A stretch of 64,000 bases of DNA from Actinoalloteichus hymeniacidonis (GCF_014203365.1 NZ_JACHIS010000001.1:2418001-2482000), one strand, 5' to 3'. Positions 1-9,244 are shown, counted from the first letter of the stretch. Translations and numbers: made by a program. Notes: a model not told the origin generated them from the sequence alone.

Positions 1-516
1 CGCTGGGCATTGCCCGAGGCCGCCGAGCGTGCCGGGCTGACGCTGTCGTTCACCGGGGCAGGCATGGCCATCGATTTCCGCCCAGACCTCGAACCGAGCC
101 ACCCACTACTGACCTTCGTCCGAGTGACCACCGACGAACAGATCGAGGCCTACGCGGACCTGAACTCCCGCGCCTACGGCTTCGACCTCGCCGACGGACG
201 CGACGGACTGGTCGGCTCCGAGCTGTGGAAGACCGAGATACACGCCTACCTCGGCCTCCTCGACGGGGTCCCGGTCACGGCGGCGGCCACCATGGCCTGC
301 GACGGCCGACTATTCGTGGTGCTCGTCGCAACCGCCCCGGAACACAGCCGCCAGGGTTTCGGTGCGGCGGTGACGCGCAAGGCGCTCCACGAGGGCGCCC
401 GCGCCACCGGACTCACCCGAGCCACCCTGCACGCGACACCGGACGGCGCCTCGGTGTACCGGCGAATCGGTTTTCAGGCGAACTCTCCGATCCACTTCTA
501 TTCGCTCGCCGGGTGA
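1..516 (+). CDS. GNAT family N-acetyltransferase (5' end cut)
   Basis: The reading frame is already open at base 1, so the gene probably begins outside the window; a TTG at 10 is the first possible start inside it. The C-terminal half has the GNAT acetyl-CoA binding pattern (SRQGFGAAV, near residues 115-123 of the visible part), preceded by a beta strand LFVVLVAT and followed by a helix and the late motif SVYRRIGF. GNAT proteins transfer an acetyl group from acetyl-CoA to an amine; the substrate cannot be told. It ends 22 bases before the stop of the convergent monooxygenase gene. Confidence 0.75.
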   Translation, partial: RWALPEAAERAGLTLSFTGAGMAIDFRPDLEPSHPLLTFVRVTTDEQIEAYADLNSRAYGFDLADGRDGLVGSELWKTEIHAYLGLLDGVPVTAAATMACDGRLFVVLVATAPEHSRQGFGAAVTRKALHEGARATGLTRATLHATPDGASVYRRIGFQANSPIHFYSLAG

Positions 517-538
517 GGTCGAGCGGCCGTCAGCGGCG

Positions 539-1540
539 TCAGTGCGGTTGCGGGAACAGCCGCGCCAATCTGCGGTAGGAGTCGAGTAGCCCGTCCTCGT
601 CGTAGCCGCTGGTGCTCACCAACACCTCATCGGCCTCGATGGCTCCGACGATGGCCGCCAGTGCCTCGGTGACCTCGGCCTCGGTGCCGTAGAGGTGACC
701 GCGCATCGCTCGGTCGAACTGCTCTCGCTCCCAGTCGGTGAATTGCCGAGCCAGGATGTCCCCGACCGGCTCCAACGGCGGGAAGACCCCGTGCACTCGC
801 GAGTACGCGCTCGACCACGCCTCCGGAATCAGGAGCCTGCGGGCCTGCTCGGTGGTCTCCGCGACGGCGATCGATCGGGAGAGCACCACATACGGCCGTG
901 ACGTCAGCGCCGAGGGTTGGAATGTCTCGCGATACTGGTCAACGGACTGCCGCAGCGCCTCATCGCCTCGAATGGCGGCGATCACCAGCGGCAGGCCTGC
1001 CTGCGCGGCAAACTCGACGCCGGCACCCGTGGCCAGGATGAACATCGGAATCCGAAGGCCCTCGGCGGGCACGGCACGCACCGAGGCATCCGGTGTGGCG
1101 GTGAAGTAGCCCAGCAGCTCGGCCACCGACTCGCCGAAGCGCTCGGCCGATTCTCGGTCGCGGCCCAAGGCCCGGCGGATCTTCGCGGTGAAGCCCAACG
1201 AGCGTCCGAGGCCGAGGTCGATCCGGCCGGGGAACATCGATTCGAGCACTCCGAACTGCTCGGCCACCACCAACGGCTGGTGATTGGGCAGCATCACCCC
1301 GCCGGTGCCCACCCGGATATGCGAGGTCGCCGAGGCCACCGCAGCCGCCAGCACGGTCGGCGCCGCCCCAGCCACGCCGGGCACCCCGTGATGCTCGGCA
1401 ACCCAGAATCGGTGGTAGCCCAGCCGTTCGGCCTCGACCGCGAACCGGCGAGTGCGCTGCAGCGATTCCGCCGGAGAGTGCCCACGCCGCACGAGCGAGC
1501 GATCCAGGACGGAGAGGCGTGGGGTTGCGGTCACCTCCAC
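539..1540 (-). CDS. Luciferase-like FMN-dependent monooxygenase
   Basis: About 333 residues, the usual length for the bacterial luciferase-like (LLM, MsnO8-type) family. The N-terminal part has LSVLDRSLVRRG and GYHRFWVAEHHG, then IRVGTGGVMLPNHQP and FPGRIDLGLGRS, the typical TIM-barrel strand-loop patterns of this group. These enzymes use reduced flavin and O2 on unknown substrates. The open frame runs upstream to 1726 but that would overlap the lipoprotein gene. The only plausible starts inside the 68-base gap region are GTG at 1540 or 1534, both with poor ribosome binding sites, so the start is uncertain. It lies downstream of the lipoprotein gene on the same strand. Confidence 0.75.
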   Translation of the reverse strand: MEVTATPRLSVLDRSLVRRGHSPAESLQRTRRFAVEAERLGYHRFWVAEHHGVPGVAGAAPTVLAAAVASATSHIRVGTGGVMLPNHQPLVVAEQFGVLESMFPGRIDLGLGRSLGFTAKIRRALGRDRESAERFGESVAELLGYFTATPDASVRAVPAEGLRIPMFILATGAGVEFAAQAGLPLVIAAIRGDEALRQSVDQYRETFQPSALTSRPYVVLSRSIAVAETTEQARRLLIPEAWSSAYSRVHGVFPPLEPVGDILARQFTDWEREQFDRAMRGHLYGTEAEVTEALAAIVGAIEADEVLVSTSGYDEDGLLDSYRRLARLFPQPH

Positions 1541-1607
1541 GTCAACACCGGACGGGGCGGCGGGGATTCCCGCCCGCCGCGTCGACGCCCCGATCGGGAT
1601 GCGCTGC

Positions 1608-2138
1608 TCAGGCCTCGGTCTGGAACGCGAACTCGAAGTCGTCGCCATCGCGGCCCTTGACGCAGCCCAGCGCGGCGGTCTCGCCGTCGTCGACGGTGCA
1701 GGACCAGCCGTCGGACAGCTCCACATTGCCGAGGGACGCCTCGGCCTGTTCCTCGGGGGAGAGCTCGAGGAATTCGCCCGTCACGTTAAACGCCTCGGTG
1801 CAGCCGACCAGACCGGCCGCCGCAGGCAGGGCGATCAACCGATGCACCTCACCGGTGTGGAGTTCGATCTCGCCGCAGTCGACGGGCTCCAGGTCGTCGG
1901 TCGCGAGGGTGTTCGCGTCGCCGGAGGTCTCGTCCTCGGTGGCTATCGAGTCGTCTGCGGTCTCGTCGTCGGTGGCTATCGAGGTGTCCTCGGTTCCGGC
2001 GGTGCTCTCGGAAGTGGCCGCCGAGGTCTCGCCAGCGCCATCGGCAGCCGAACCCTGATCGTCGGGTGTCTGACCGCACGCCGCCAGGAGCAGGCCGCCG
2101 GCCACCAAGGCCACCGGGGCGAGCAAACGTCGATTCAT
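1608..2138 (-). CDS. Secreted lipoprotein with acidic Thr/Asp/Glu linker
   Basis: 176 residues. A signal peptide (MNRRLL, then a hydrophobic stretch) ends in the lipobox LLAAC with Cys21 as the lipidation site. Residues about 25-78 are a low-complexity acidic linker containing two similar blocks (ATDDETADD and ATEDETSGD), seen in DNA as a repeated TCGGTGGCTATCGAG. The C-terminal part (about 85-176) has four Cys residues (CGE, GCTEAF, SCTVDD, GCVKG) that could form two disulfides, resembling septum-formation/DUF4190-associated extracytoplasmic domains of actinomycetes, but I cannot assign a family. An AGGAGG site lies 7-8 bases before the ATG. Likely anchored on the outer face of the membrane. 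Confidence 0.8.
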   Translation of the reverse strand: MNRRLLAPVALVAGGLLLAACGQTPDDQGSAADGAGETSAATSESTAGTEDTSIATDDETADDSIATEDETSGDANTLATDDLEPVDCGEIELHTGEVHRLIALPAAAGLVGCTEAFNVTGEFLELSPEEQAEASLGNVELSDGWSCTVDDGETAALGCVKGRDGDDFEFAFQTEA

Positions 2139-2322
2139 CGCGGGTTCCTCCTATCGGCGTTCAAGATCTCTTCACTTATTGAGACGCCCGACCGTCCGAC
2201 AGGTTGTCACCGAATGAGATCTTAGTTGGGAAATATCCGACATAGATCGTTCTGGTTGTCCGATCCCCCCGTTGATCGACAGGATGCGACGGCCTCGTCG
2301 CCTGGGTGGTGAGAGTGATCTC

Positions 2323-2886
2323 CTACTCGGGGTCGAGCCGGTCGGCGACCGCGCGCACCGTCGCCAGCACGAGTTCGCGTGACAGCGGGGCGCCCTCGAA
2401 GGTCCGGTGCAGCGGCCAGCCCTCGATCAGGGCGTCGAGCGCACGGCAGGCGTCCTCGGAGAAATGCATGGCCAGGCTCTGACGGCTGGTGCCGATCCAC
2501 TCGCGGGCGATGGTGTGGCAGGCCGCGTCGTGATTGGCATACGAGTAGAGCTCGAACAACGCCGTCATCTCGCTGGGAGTGGCGTAGCCCGGACCGCAGA
2601 TCAGGTCCGTGACGACCTCGCATGCCTGCGCCCGATTCGTCGCGGCCGTCAGCGCGCTTCGGTACTTGTGCGACATCGTCGAGGCGAGCAGGGTGAAGGC
2701 CGCTCGCAGGATCGACGGCAGTCCGTCGAAGTAGTACGTCACCGAGCCCAGCGGCACCCCGGCCCGCTCTGCGATCAGGCGGTGCGTCGTCTTGTGGACG
2801 CCGTGGTCGGTGAGTACCTCCAGCGCCGCCTCGACGATCCGTTCCCGGCGCCCCTCGTCATTCGGTACCCGCCGTCGTCCCCCCAT
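2323..2886 (-). CDS. TetR family transcriptional regulator
   Basis: 187 residues. The N-terminal helix-turn-helix is visible: RERIVEAALEVLTDHGVHKTTHRLIAERAGVPLGSVTYYF (residues about 12-52, here in two parts around the turn), the hallmark of TetR. The C-terminal ligand domain is divergent, as usual. ATG at 2886 was chosen because GGAAGG lies 6-7 bases upstream; the open frame extends further to 3021 but into the divergent promoter. The gene is transcribed away from the MFS transporter at 3013, with the TGTACA repeats between them, so it probably represses that transporter and itself. The inducing ligand is unknown. Confidence 0.85.
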   Translation of the reverse strand: MGGRRRVPNDEGRRERIVEAALEVLTDHGVHKTTHRLIAERAGVPLGSVTYYFDGLPSILRAAFTLLASTMSHKYRSALTAATNRAQACEVVTDLICGPGYATPSEMTALFELYSYANHDAACHTIAREWIGTSRQSLAMHFSEDACRALDALIEGWPLHRTFEGAPLSRELVLATVRAVADRLDPE

Positions 2887-2949
2887 CGATCTTCCTTCCG
2901 CCGGGGCCGATTCCGTCGGACAGCGACCCTTCCATAGCTTGCCCAAGCG

Positions 2950-2990
2950 TGTGTACGGTTGTCCACGAAAGTGTGTACATCTGTACATGT
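2950..2990. promoter_or_regulatory. Putative TetR operator with two TGTACA palindromes
   Basis: In the TetR/MFS divergent spacer, TGTACA occurs at 2974-2979 and again at 2982-2987, two bases apart, and a related GTGTAC lies at 2951-2956. TGTACA is self-complementary, so the pair forms an extended inverted repeat, a typical TetR-family operator layout. The site sits about 25 bases before the MFS start, where it could block transcription. Confidence 0.5.
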
Positions 2991-3012
2991 TGTCGGTCAG
3001 GCAAGGAGTCCC

Positions 3013-4215
3013 GTGGCCCACCCGATCGCTCAGCGCCGCCTAGCGCTCTTCGTGCTGTTCTTCCTCCCCGGCATCGGGATCTCGTCCTGGGTGACTCGAA
3101 CTCCCGCCATTCGCGACCTCCTCGACGCCTCGACCGCGCAGATGGGGCTGGTGCTCTTCGGGCTGTCGGTCGGGTCGATGGTCGGAATCCTCTCGGCGGG
3201 TCCACTGGTGAAACGCACGGGAGCGCGGCCGATCATCGTGCTCGGGATCAGCTCGTTCGTCCTGAGCATGCCGACCATCGGTCTGGGCAGCGCGTTGTCG
3301 ATGCCGCTGCTCGTCGCGGCGGGCCTTTGCCTCTTCGGATTGGGGATGGGGGCGGGTGAGGTAGCGATGAACGTCGAGGGCGCGGACGTGGAGAAAGCAC
3401 TCGGCAAGCCGTTCCTCCCCGCATTGCACGGCTGCTTCAGCCTGGGCACCGTCGTCGGCGCCGCCGCGGGGATCGTGTTCACCGCCACCGAGTTCTCCGT
3501 GGTCTGGCATCTGCTGATCGTCGGCGCGATCGCCTTCGCCGCCTTCGCTCTCGTCATCCGCGCCGTGCCACCCGGCACCGGTCGCAGCATCGAGACGAAA
3601 CCGGCCGAGGGAACCGTGCGACGCGGTCCCGTGTTGTGGCGAGATTCCCGGCTGCTGTTGATCGGCGGAATCATGCTGGCGGTGGCCTTGACGGAGGGCA
3701 CGGCCAACGACTGGCTCCCGCTGATCATGGTCGACGGACATGGTTTCGACGCGGAACTGGGCTCGGCGATCTACGCGGCGTTCGCCGCCGCGATGACCGT
3801 CGGCCGATTCGTCGGCGGCCGAATCGTGGAGCGTGTCGGCCGCAGTCGGGTACTCGGCGGCAGTGCGGTCCTCGGCGTCCTCGGGTTGGCGCTGGTGATG
3901 GTCGTCGACAACCAGATCGTCGCGGGCGCCGCCGTGGTGCTCTGGGGCTTGGGCACCTCGCTCGGTTTCCCGGTGGCGCTCTCCGCAGCGGGGGACTCCG
4001 GTCCCGACACGGCCGCGCGGGTCTCGTTCGTGGCGACCGTCGGCTATGTCGCCTTCCTCGTCGGGCCGCCGGTGCTCGGTTTCTTCGGCGAGGAGTTCGG
4101 CCTTCGTGCGGCGTTGATCCTGCCGATGGTGCTGCTTGCGGCAGCTGTCTTCCTCTCGCCTGCTGCGGGACCGCGTCGGGGCGACCGCACCGACGAGCGG
4201 ATGGAAAGCGCCTGA
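3013..4215 (+). CDS. MFS transporter (YbjJ-like)
   Basis: 400 residues with about 12 hydrophobic segments. GTG at 3013 follows AAGGAG by 6 bases. The family pattern includes SWVTRTPAIRDLL in the first loop, AMNVEGADVEK in the fourth to fifth helix region, LPALHGCFSLG and LTEGTANDWLPL at the start of the C-terminal half. These patterns recur in the second transporter at 5056, so the two are paralogues of the fucose-permease-like/YbjJ branch of the major facilitator superfamily. Substrate unknown; sugar-like or drug efflux roles are both possible. Probably controlled by the divergent TetR regulator through the TGTACA operator. Confidence 0.85.
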   Translation: MAHPIAQRRLALFVLFFLPGIGISSWVTRTPAIRDLLDASTAQMGLVLFGLSVGSMVGILSAGPLVKRTGARPIIVLGISSFVLSMPTIGLGSALSMPLLVAAGLCLFGLGMGAGEVAMNVEGADVEKALGKPFLPALHGCFSLGTVVGAAAGIVFTATEFSVVWHLLIVGAIAFAAFALVIRAVPPGTGRSIETKPAEGTVRRGPVLWRDSRLLLIGGIMLAVALTEGTANDWLPLIMVDGHGFDAELGSAIYAAFAAAMTVGRFVGGRIVERVGRSRVLGGSAVLGVLGLALVMVVDNQIVAGAAVVLWGLGTSLGFPVALSAAGDSGPDTAARVSFVATVGYVAFLVGPPVLGFFGEEFGLRAALILPMVLLAAAVFLSPAAGPRRGDRTDERMESA

Positions 4216-4300
4216 CCACGGTGCGGCCGACCGTCCATCCGGATTTGCCCGAATGGACAGAATCATTGAGCGTTCATGCAAGATCTTGTACGTTTCAACG

Positions 4301-5059
4301 ATGGACGTCGGTGAGCGGTTACGCAGGATCGAGCAGATCGTCGCCGCCGAGGAGACGGTGACGGTGGCGGACCTGGCCGACCGGTTCGTCACCTCGGAGG
4401 CGACTATCCGACGCGGGCTGATCGAACTGGATCGCAAGGGTGTGCTGCGTCGGGTGCACGGCGGTGCGAAACGCCTACGGTTACGCGGGTCGGAGGTGTC
4501 CTTCGCGAGCCGGGCTGCCACCAACATCGAGGCCAAGACGCGGATCGCGGCCGAGGTGGTCCGCAGGCTCACCGCCAACGAAGCCGTCCTGCTCGATAGT
4601 GGCACGACCTGCGTCGAGATCGCCCGGTCGATCGGCGACCTGCCGTTGCGGGTGATGCCGTTGTCACTGACCTCGGCCTCGGTACTCGCCGAAGCGGACA
4701 ACGTCCGGCTCACCACGCCCGGCGGCGATGTGCGGCCAGGGGAGCGGTCCTTCGTCGGGCCGCTGACCGAGTTGTGTATCCGACGCCTGCGCTTCGACAC
4801 AGTGATCGTCTCCGGGTGCGGCGTCTCACTGACCAATGGCGTCACCGCTTACGACATCGGAGACGCGACCGTGAAGATGACCGCCATCGACTGCGCCGAC
4901 CGCGCGATCCTGGTCTGCGACAGCTCCAAATGGGACAAGACCGCAGTTGCCTGGGTGGCGCACCTGCGGTCCTTCGACATGGTGATCACCGACCGCAGAC
5001 TGAGTGCCGACGAGCTGGCCTTCTTCAAGCAGCACGGCGTCGAAGCGGTGATCGTGTGA
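4301..5059 (+). CDS. DeoR family transcriptional regulator
   Basis: 252 residues, the standard DeoR length. N-terminal winged helix (residues about 5-58) with VTVADLADRFVTSEATIRRGL and the following GVLRRVHGGA, the DeoR signature; C-terminal sugar-phosphate sensor domain with DSGTTCVEIAR, TPGGDVRPGERSFVGP and DSSKWDK. ATG 4301 is preceded by no clear Shine-Dalgarno; TTGAGC at 4266-4271 and a weak -10 near 4286-4291 would place the transcription start at or next to the ATG, so a leaderless message is possible. The stop codon overlaps the GTG of the next gene (GTGA), so it is translated together with the second MFS transporter, which it likely regulates in response to a phosphorylated sugar. 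Confidence 0.88.
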   Translation: MDVGERLRRIEQIVAAEETVTVADLADRFVTSEATIRRGLIELDRKGVLRRVHGGAKRLRLRGSEVSFASRAATNIEAKTRIAAEVVRRLTANEAVLLDSGTTCVEIARSIGDLPLRVMPLSLTSASVLAEADNVRLTTPGGDVRPGERSFVGPLTELCIRRLRFDTVIVSGCGVSLTNGVTAYDIGDATVKMTAIDCADRAILVCDSSKWDKTAVAWVAHLRSFDMVITDRRLSADELAFFKQHGVEAVIV

Positions 5060-6408
5060 GCGAAGCGAACGCGAAGGTCGACCCCCGCCTGCGGCGAGCC
5101 CGCCTGTCGGTGTTCGGGGTGTTCATCGCCAACGGATTCCTGTTATCGATGTGGGTCGTCAACATCCCCGCCGTGCAGGCACGTACCGATGTCAGCCACG
5201 GCACCCTGGGCGCGTTATTGCTGGTATTGGGCGCGGGTGCGCTGCTAGGCATGCAGATCGCCGGTCCGTTGTCCGACCGGATCGGCTCGAAGCTCACCGT
5301 CATCGGTGCGCTCGCCGCGCTGTCCATCGCTGTCACCTTTCCCGGGTTCGCAGTCGATGCGGTGTCGCTGGGCGCCGGACTCTTCCTGTTCGGCATGTTC
5401 AACGGGGCGGTGGACGTGGCGATGAACGCGCACGCCGCCGCCGTCGAGTGCGCCTACCGGCGGCCGATCATGTCGGCGTTCCATGCCCTGTTCTCGATCG
5501 GCGGGGTTGCGGGTGCCCTGCTGGGCGCGGGACTCATCGGCGCAGGGGTGCCGCTGCCGGGCATCCTCCTCGGCGCAGCGGCACTGGGAGCGCTGTTGCT
5601 CGCGGGCTCGACCCCCGGAATGCTGTCGCGCGCTGCGGAGACGGCCGCCGCGACACCTGCCCAGACCGAACCTGCGCAGATCGAGGAGCAGCCGACTGCG
5701 GCCCCCGGCGCCGATTCGCCGAACACAGCCACCGCACCACAGCCGAGTAGGTCGAAACGGGTCGGACTGTCCAAGACCGGCTGGATGCTCGGGGTGACCG
5801 CCTTCCTGCTGATGTTGACCGAGGGCGTCGCCAACGACTGGAGCGCCCTGCAGATCGCGAACCACCTGGACGCGCCGGAATCCTTGGCCGCCCTCGGCTA
5901 TGCGGCGTTCTCGGTGACGATGACGGCAGGCAGGCTCGCCGCCGACTGGATCGTGGTGCGCATCGGCCCGGTCGCGGTGGTGCGCTACGGCGCGTTGATC
6001 GGGGCGCTCGGCTTGGCGATCATCACCACCTCCGGCTGGCTCTGGTTGACCTTGGCGGGATGGGCGATCCTCGGCATCGGTCTCTCCGGCTGTGTGCCGC
6101 AGATCTTCACCGCGGCCGGAAACCTGCGATCCGGCGCGCGGGGCATGAACATGTCCCGCGTGGTGGGCATGGGTTACATCGGGCTGCTGTCCGGCCCAGC
6201 GCTCGTCGGGTGGATCGCCGAGTACACGACCTTGAACACGGCGCTGCTCGCACCGCTGTTGTTCTGCCTGGCGGTGCCGATGTTGGCGGTGAGCCTGCGC
6301 CCCGACGCGGATGGTCCGCCGTCCGCCAGCGCGCTTCCCGCCGAATCAGCGGCGTTGGACAAGTCAGCGGGGAGAGCACCCGAGGCAGAGGCGCAGCCGC
6401 GCGACTGA
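5056..6408 (+). CDS. MFS transporter (YbjJ-like), coupled to DeoR
   Basis: 450 residues. The GTG start at 5056 overlaps the DeoR stop by four bases, which decides the start and implies translational coupling. About 12 membrane segments; a Pro/Ala/Thr/Gln-rich cytoplasmic loop (about 190-235) separates the halves. Shared patterns with the transporter at 3013: MNAHAAAVECAYRRP and SAFHALFSIGG in the N-half, LTEGVANDWSAL at the start of the C-half. The DeoR partner suggests a carbohydrate or sugar-phosphate related substrate, but this is inference. Confidence 0.87.
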   Translation: MSEANAKVDPRLRRARLSVFGVFIANGFLLSMWVVNIPAVQARTDVSHGTLGALLLVLGAGALLGMQIAGPLSDRIGSKLTVIGALAALSIAVTFPGFAVDAVSLGAGLFLFGMFNGAVDVAMNAHAAAVECAYRRPIMSAFHALFSIGGVAGALLGAGLIGAGVPLPGILLGAAALGALLLAGSTPGMLSRAAETAAATPAQTEPAQIEEQPTAAPGADSPNTATAPQPSRSKRVGLSKTGWMLGVTAFLLMLTEGVANDWSALQIANHLDAPESLAALGYAAFSVTMTAGRLAADWIVVRIGPVAVVRYGALIGALGLAIITTSGWLWLTLAGWAILGIGLSGCVPQIFTAAGNLRSGARGMNMSRVVGMGYIGLLSGPALVGWIAEYTTLNTALLAPLLFCLAVPMLAVSLRPDADGPPSASALPAESAALDKSAGRAPEAEAQPRD

Positions 6409-6535
6409 ACGGCCTACTCGCCACTCGATGCGCCCGTCGCAACGGGCTATCGGATCAAGACCGATCGCGCTGGGTGTTCCACACGCCACGACCCCGGTGC
6501 AGCGCGGGATTCTCGCCTGCGCTCGCTCGCCCGGC

Positions 6536-8917
6536 TCAAGACCGCGCGATCGATCGGGAGGCCGATTCGGTGGCGCCAAGCAAGGTTCGTCGGGCATGTT
6601 CACGCAGGCAGTAGGCCTGAAGCCGGGCATGGCGGAACTGATAGACCGAACCGGTATGCCGAAGAACTCCCCGCCGATGGGCATCCTCGAGGAAGGCGAT
6701 GATCGACCACGGCAGCCGTCCGGTCAGCGGCAGCCAGACCCGAGCGAGGATCAGCCACTGACCCCAGGCGGTGAAGGTGGCGGCATAACACGACGCTCCC
6801 ACCAGGCCACCGACCACGCCCATGCCGAAGCCGGCTGCGACATTCCAGGAATAACCGGGGAAGAAGGTGATAGTCAACGGCGCCATCGCGTTGAGGGACA
6901 CCGTCAGTAGCGGGACCAGCACCAGGATCCGATTCTGGACCGCCTCGCGATTCGCCACGAGCATGGCGCGCGCCTTCGTTGCGACGCTCAGGTCCACCGG
7001 GCGTTCCATGGCCAGGACAAGACCGAGCACCACACCACCGGCAAGGCTGAAGGTGAGCCCCAGATGGGTCGGAAGGACCACGGTGGTCTGCATCAGCGTT
7101 GCCAGCGCAGATGTTCCGTCGGACAGGACGTTGCGTACCAATAGCAGTGCCCAGCCGTAGCCAACACCGATCAGGAAGCCGATGATCATTCCGCCGCCCA
7201 CCCGGATGGCGATATCCGGAGCGGCACGCATCAACCCGGCCCAGCTGCGTCCGGACATGCCCAGGCGGACCCGAGACGGTGTGACCTCGATGCGCAAGAC
7301 CATGGTGACAGCGGCATAGACCAGCCCGAAGCCAAGACCGACCACCAGCCCGACGGTCACCCCGTCGAACAACGCCAACAGCAGCATGTCACCGAGACCG
7401 AGCGCATTGACTCCGATGAATGCCGTGATCAAGAAATCCATCGTGCCGGACAGGATCATCGTCGCCACGATCACCCCCAACACCCTGACCGCCGGGCTCA
7501 AAGCCTTCGGGAACTGCCACCACGCCAGGTTCGGTGTGCCCAGCCGATCCAGATGGTTTGCCAGGTGACCGAACCAACGCTGCACCCGATCAGGCGTCCA
7601 GCTTGGCCGGGAGTTGCCCGGGCGAGCTCGATAGGCATTGGGGATGAAGCCCGTGACGAGATGTTCCTCGATGGACTCGGCGCTGGGGAACCGGTCGGCA
7701 TCCAACAGCGCCGCCGGGTCCTTGCCCGGGTCGCCGCTGTAGATGGCACTGGCGAGCGCCACCATGAGCGGGGTGCGCAGTGCCGAGGCGAGCGCTGCGT
7801 TCTCGGGGCGTTCCGGGTTCTCCCGTAGCTCGGCCAACAGCCGGCCCCACGGGGAGTCGGCTTTCGTGGTGTGTCGATCGTTGGGGAGGTGGTCGATGAG
7901 ATCGTCCGGGCTGAGGTCCTCCAAATGGATTGCGGCGGCATGCAAGAGCTCGTGGTCTGCCTTCGTCACCGCCGCGACGTACTCGTCGCGCCTACTGGTC
8001 AACAGCATCGGTAACCGGGCGAAACTGAGTTCCTGCATCGCAGGGACGCGAAGGCGCTCATGGATCTCGTCGAACCCATCGAGCACCGGCAGGATCCGAT
8101 CGGCTTCGACGAGGGCGGCCGCGAGCGAGGTGCCGGCGCCCGAATCCGCGATCAGGCCGGGATCGTCGTGAAGCAGACACTCGACCATCCATTCGCGCAG
8201 GGTGATGCGCTGTGGATTCCACGACCCGAGGCTGAAGATCACCGGCACCGGGTCGTCGGTCGCCGGCGCGCGTAGATAGTCGAGGACGAACCGAATCGTC
8301 AGAATCGTCTTGCCCGCCCCGGCACCACCCAACACGACGAGCCTGCCCGAGGGAATCCGCCGATAGGTATCGACGATGTCGCTCAACTCACCGGCCAGAT
8401 CGCCCAGCGCTTCGCCTACGGGGTCGTCGGGACCCCCGGCGGCCCGTCGACCGGTGAAATCGGTGGGAAGCGGTCGCCAACGCACCGGCAGTGGCGTCGG
8501 ATTATGGATACGGTGCCGTTCCTCTTCCCGCTGCCAGCGGGACCGCACCAGTAACCGTAAGCGGTCCGCAGCGTCGTCCAAGGTCTGCTGCAATGCTGAT
8601 CGAGGCGCGGCTCGGTCCCCGGCTTCCGACCTTGTGGACGCCGACGGTTCGTACGGAGCCGTCCACGGCTGCCCGTCTGCCGTGGGGACATCGGGCAGCT
8701 CCGTCGCGGCAGACAACAGAGCGCGATGTTCCTCCGGGGTGGTGTTCAACGCCACCGCGAGCAGCCGGATCGTCTCCGGTCGGGCACTGCGGGTGCGCCC
8801 GGTCTCGACCCTGCGGATCGTGCGCACGCTGATCCCGGAGCGGGCCTCCAACTCTTCCTGAGTGATACCGGCTCGCGCGCGTGCCGCTCGAAGCAGCGGG
8901 CCCAATTCCATCGTCAC
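6536..8917 (-). CDS. XRE-NACHT NTPase with C-terminal membrane domain
   Basis: About 793 residues in three parts. An XRE helix-turn-helix (about residues 9-65: LRAARARAGITQEELEARSGIS). A NACHT-type STAND NTPase with Walker A GGAGAGKT (about 196) and Walker B VLDGFDEI (about 278), then a helical region. A C-terminal part (about 470-760) with several long hydrophobic segments, so the protein should sit in the membrane. GTG 8917 has GGGGAAGG seven bases upstream; ATG 8911 is the alternative. Known: actinomycete NACHT proteins include signalling and antiphage STAND proteins. Inferred: a membrane-tethered sensor whose HTH gives DNA binding or protein contact. No effector nuclease or protease is visible, so a defence role is only a hypothesis. 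Confidence 0.85.
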   Translation of the reverse strand: MTMELGPLLRAARARAGITQEELEARSGISVRTIRRVETGRTRSARPETIRLLAVALNTTPEEHRALLSAATELPDVPTADGQPWTAPYEPSASTRSEAGDRAAPRSALQQTLDDAADRLRLLVRSRWQREEERHRIHNPTPLPVRWRPLPTDFTGRRAAGGPDDPVGEALGDLAGELSDIVDTYRRIPSGRLVVLGGAGAGKTILTIRFVLDYLRAPATDDPVPVIFSLGSWNPQRITLREWMVECLLHDDPGLIADSGAGTSLAAALVEADRILPVLDGFDEIHERLRVPAMQELSFARLPMLLTSRRDEYVAAVTKADHELLHAAAIHLEDLSPDDLIDHLPNDRHTTKADSPWGRLLAELRENPERPENAALASALRTPLMVALASAIYSGDPGKDPAALLDADRFPSAESIEEHLVTGFIPNAYRARPGNSRPSWTPDRVQRWFGHLANHLDRLGTPNLAWWQFPKALSPAVRVLGVIVATMILSGTMDFLITAFIGVNALGLGDMLLLALFDGVTVGLVVGLGFGLVYAAVTMVLRIEVTPSRVRLGMSGRSWAGLMRAAPDIAIRVGGGMIIGFLIGVGYGWALLLVRNVLSDGTSALATLMQTTVVLPTHLGLTFSLAGGVVLGLVLAMERPVDLSVATKARAMLVANREAVQNRILVLVPLLTVSLNAMAPLTITFFPGYSWNVAAGFGMGVVGGLVGASCYAATFTAWGQWLILARVWLPLTGRLPWSIIAFLEDAHRRGVLRHTGSVYQFRHARLQAYCLREHARRTLLGATESASRSIARS

Positions 8918-9141
8918 CGAGTGACCTTCCCCGAGGCGCCGGGTTATCCCGTCGACTGTAACGAGAATCGATCTTCGACGTACCCGAGCGTCGCGAATCC
9001 GCGGCTTCCAGAGATGGCTCCTCGCCCTAAGCCGAAACGGAAGCCCTGAGCGGAATGGGCCCGGCGATCCCACGGCAGTTCGCCAGGAAGCGGGTCGTGG
9101 CTCGACTGCGGATCGCGCGGCGCCGATTCCCGGTGGTGCCT

Positions 9142-9166
9142 CGGTGTCCGGTGCTACCGGACACCG
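9142..9166. repeat. 10-bp inverted repeat upstream of the esterase
   Basis: CGGTGTCCGG and CCGGACACCG are perfect complements around a 5-base loop (TGCTA). It lies 79 bases before the esterase start in the 327-base gap that separates it from the divergent NACHT gene. It could be an operator or a 5' leader hairpin. Nothing else recognisable is in this gap. Confidence 0.5.
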
Positions 9167-9244
9167 ATGGCCGGTTGCTGTCCTGGTGCGCTGACCAGGG
9201 TGAATCCACGCTATTCGGTAGATCGACCAACCGAAGGGATTCTC

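Noticed and set aside
1541..1726. Longer N terminus for the luciferase-like monooxygenase
   Set aside because: It would run over the stop and coding region of the lipoprotein gene and has no match to the family.
2163..2223. Inverted pair AAGATCTC / GAGATCTT upstream of the lipoprotein gene
   Set aside because: Only 8 bp with a 45-base gap; too weak and distant to call an operator or a terminator.
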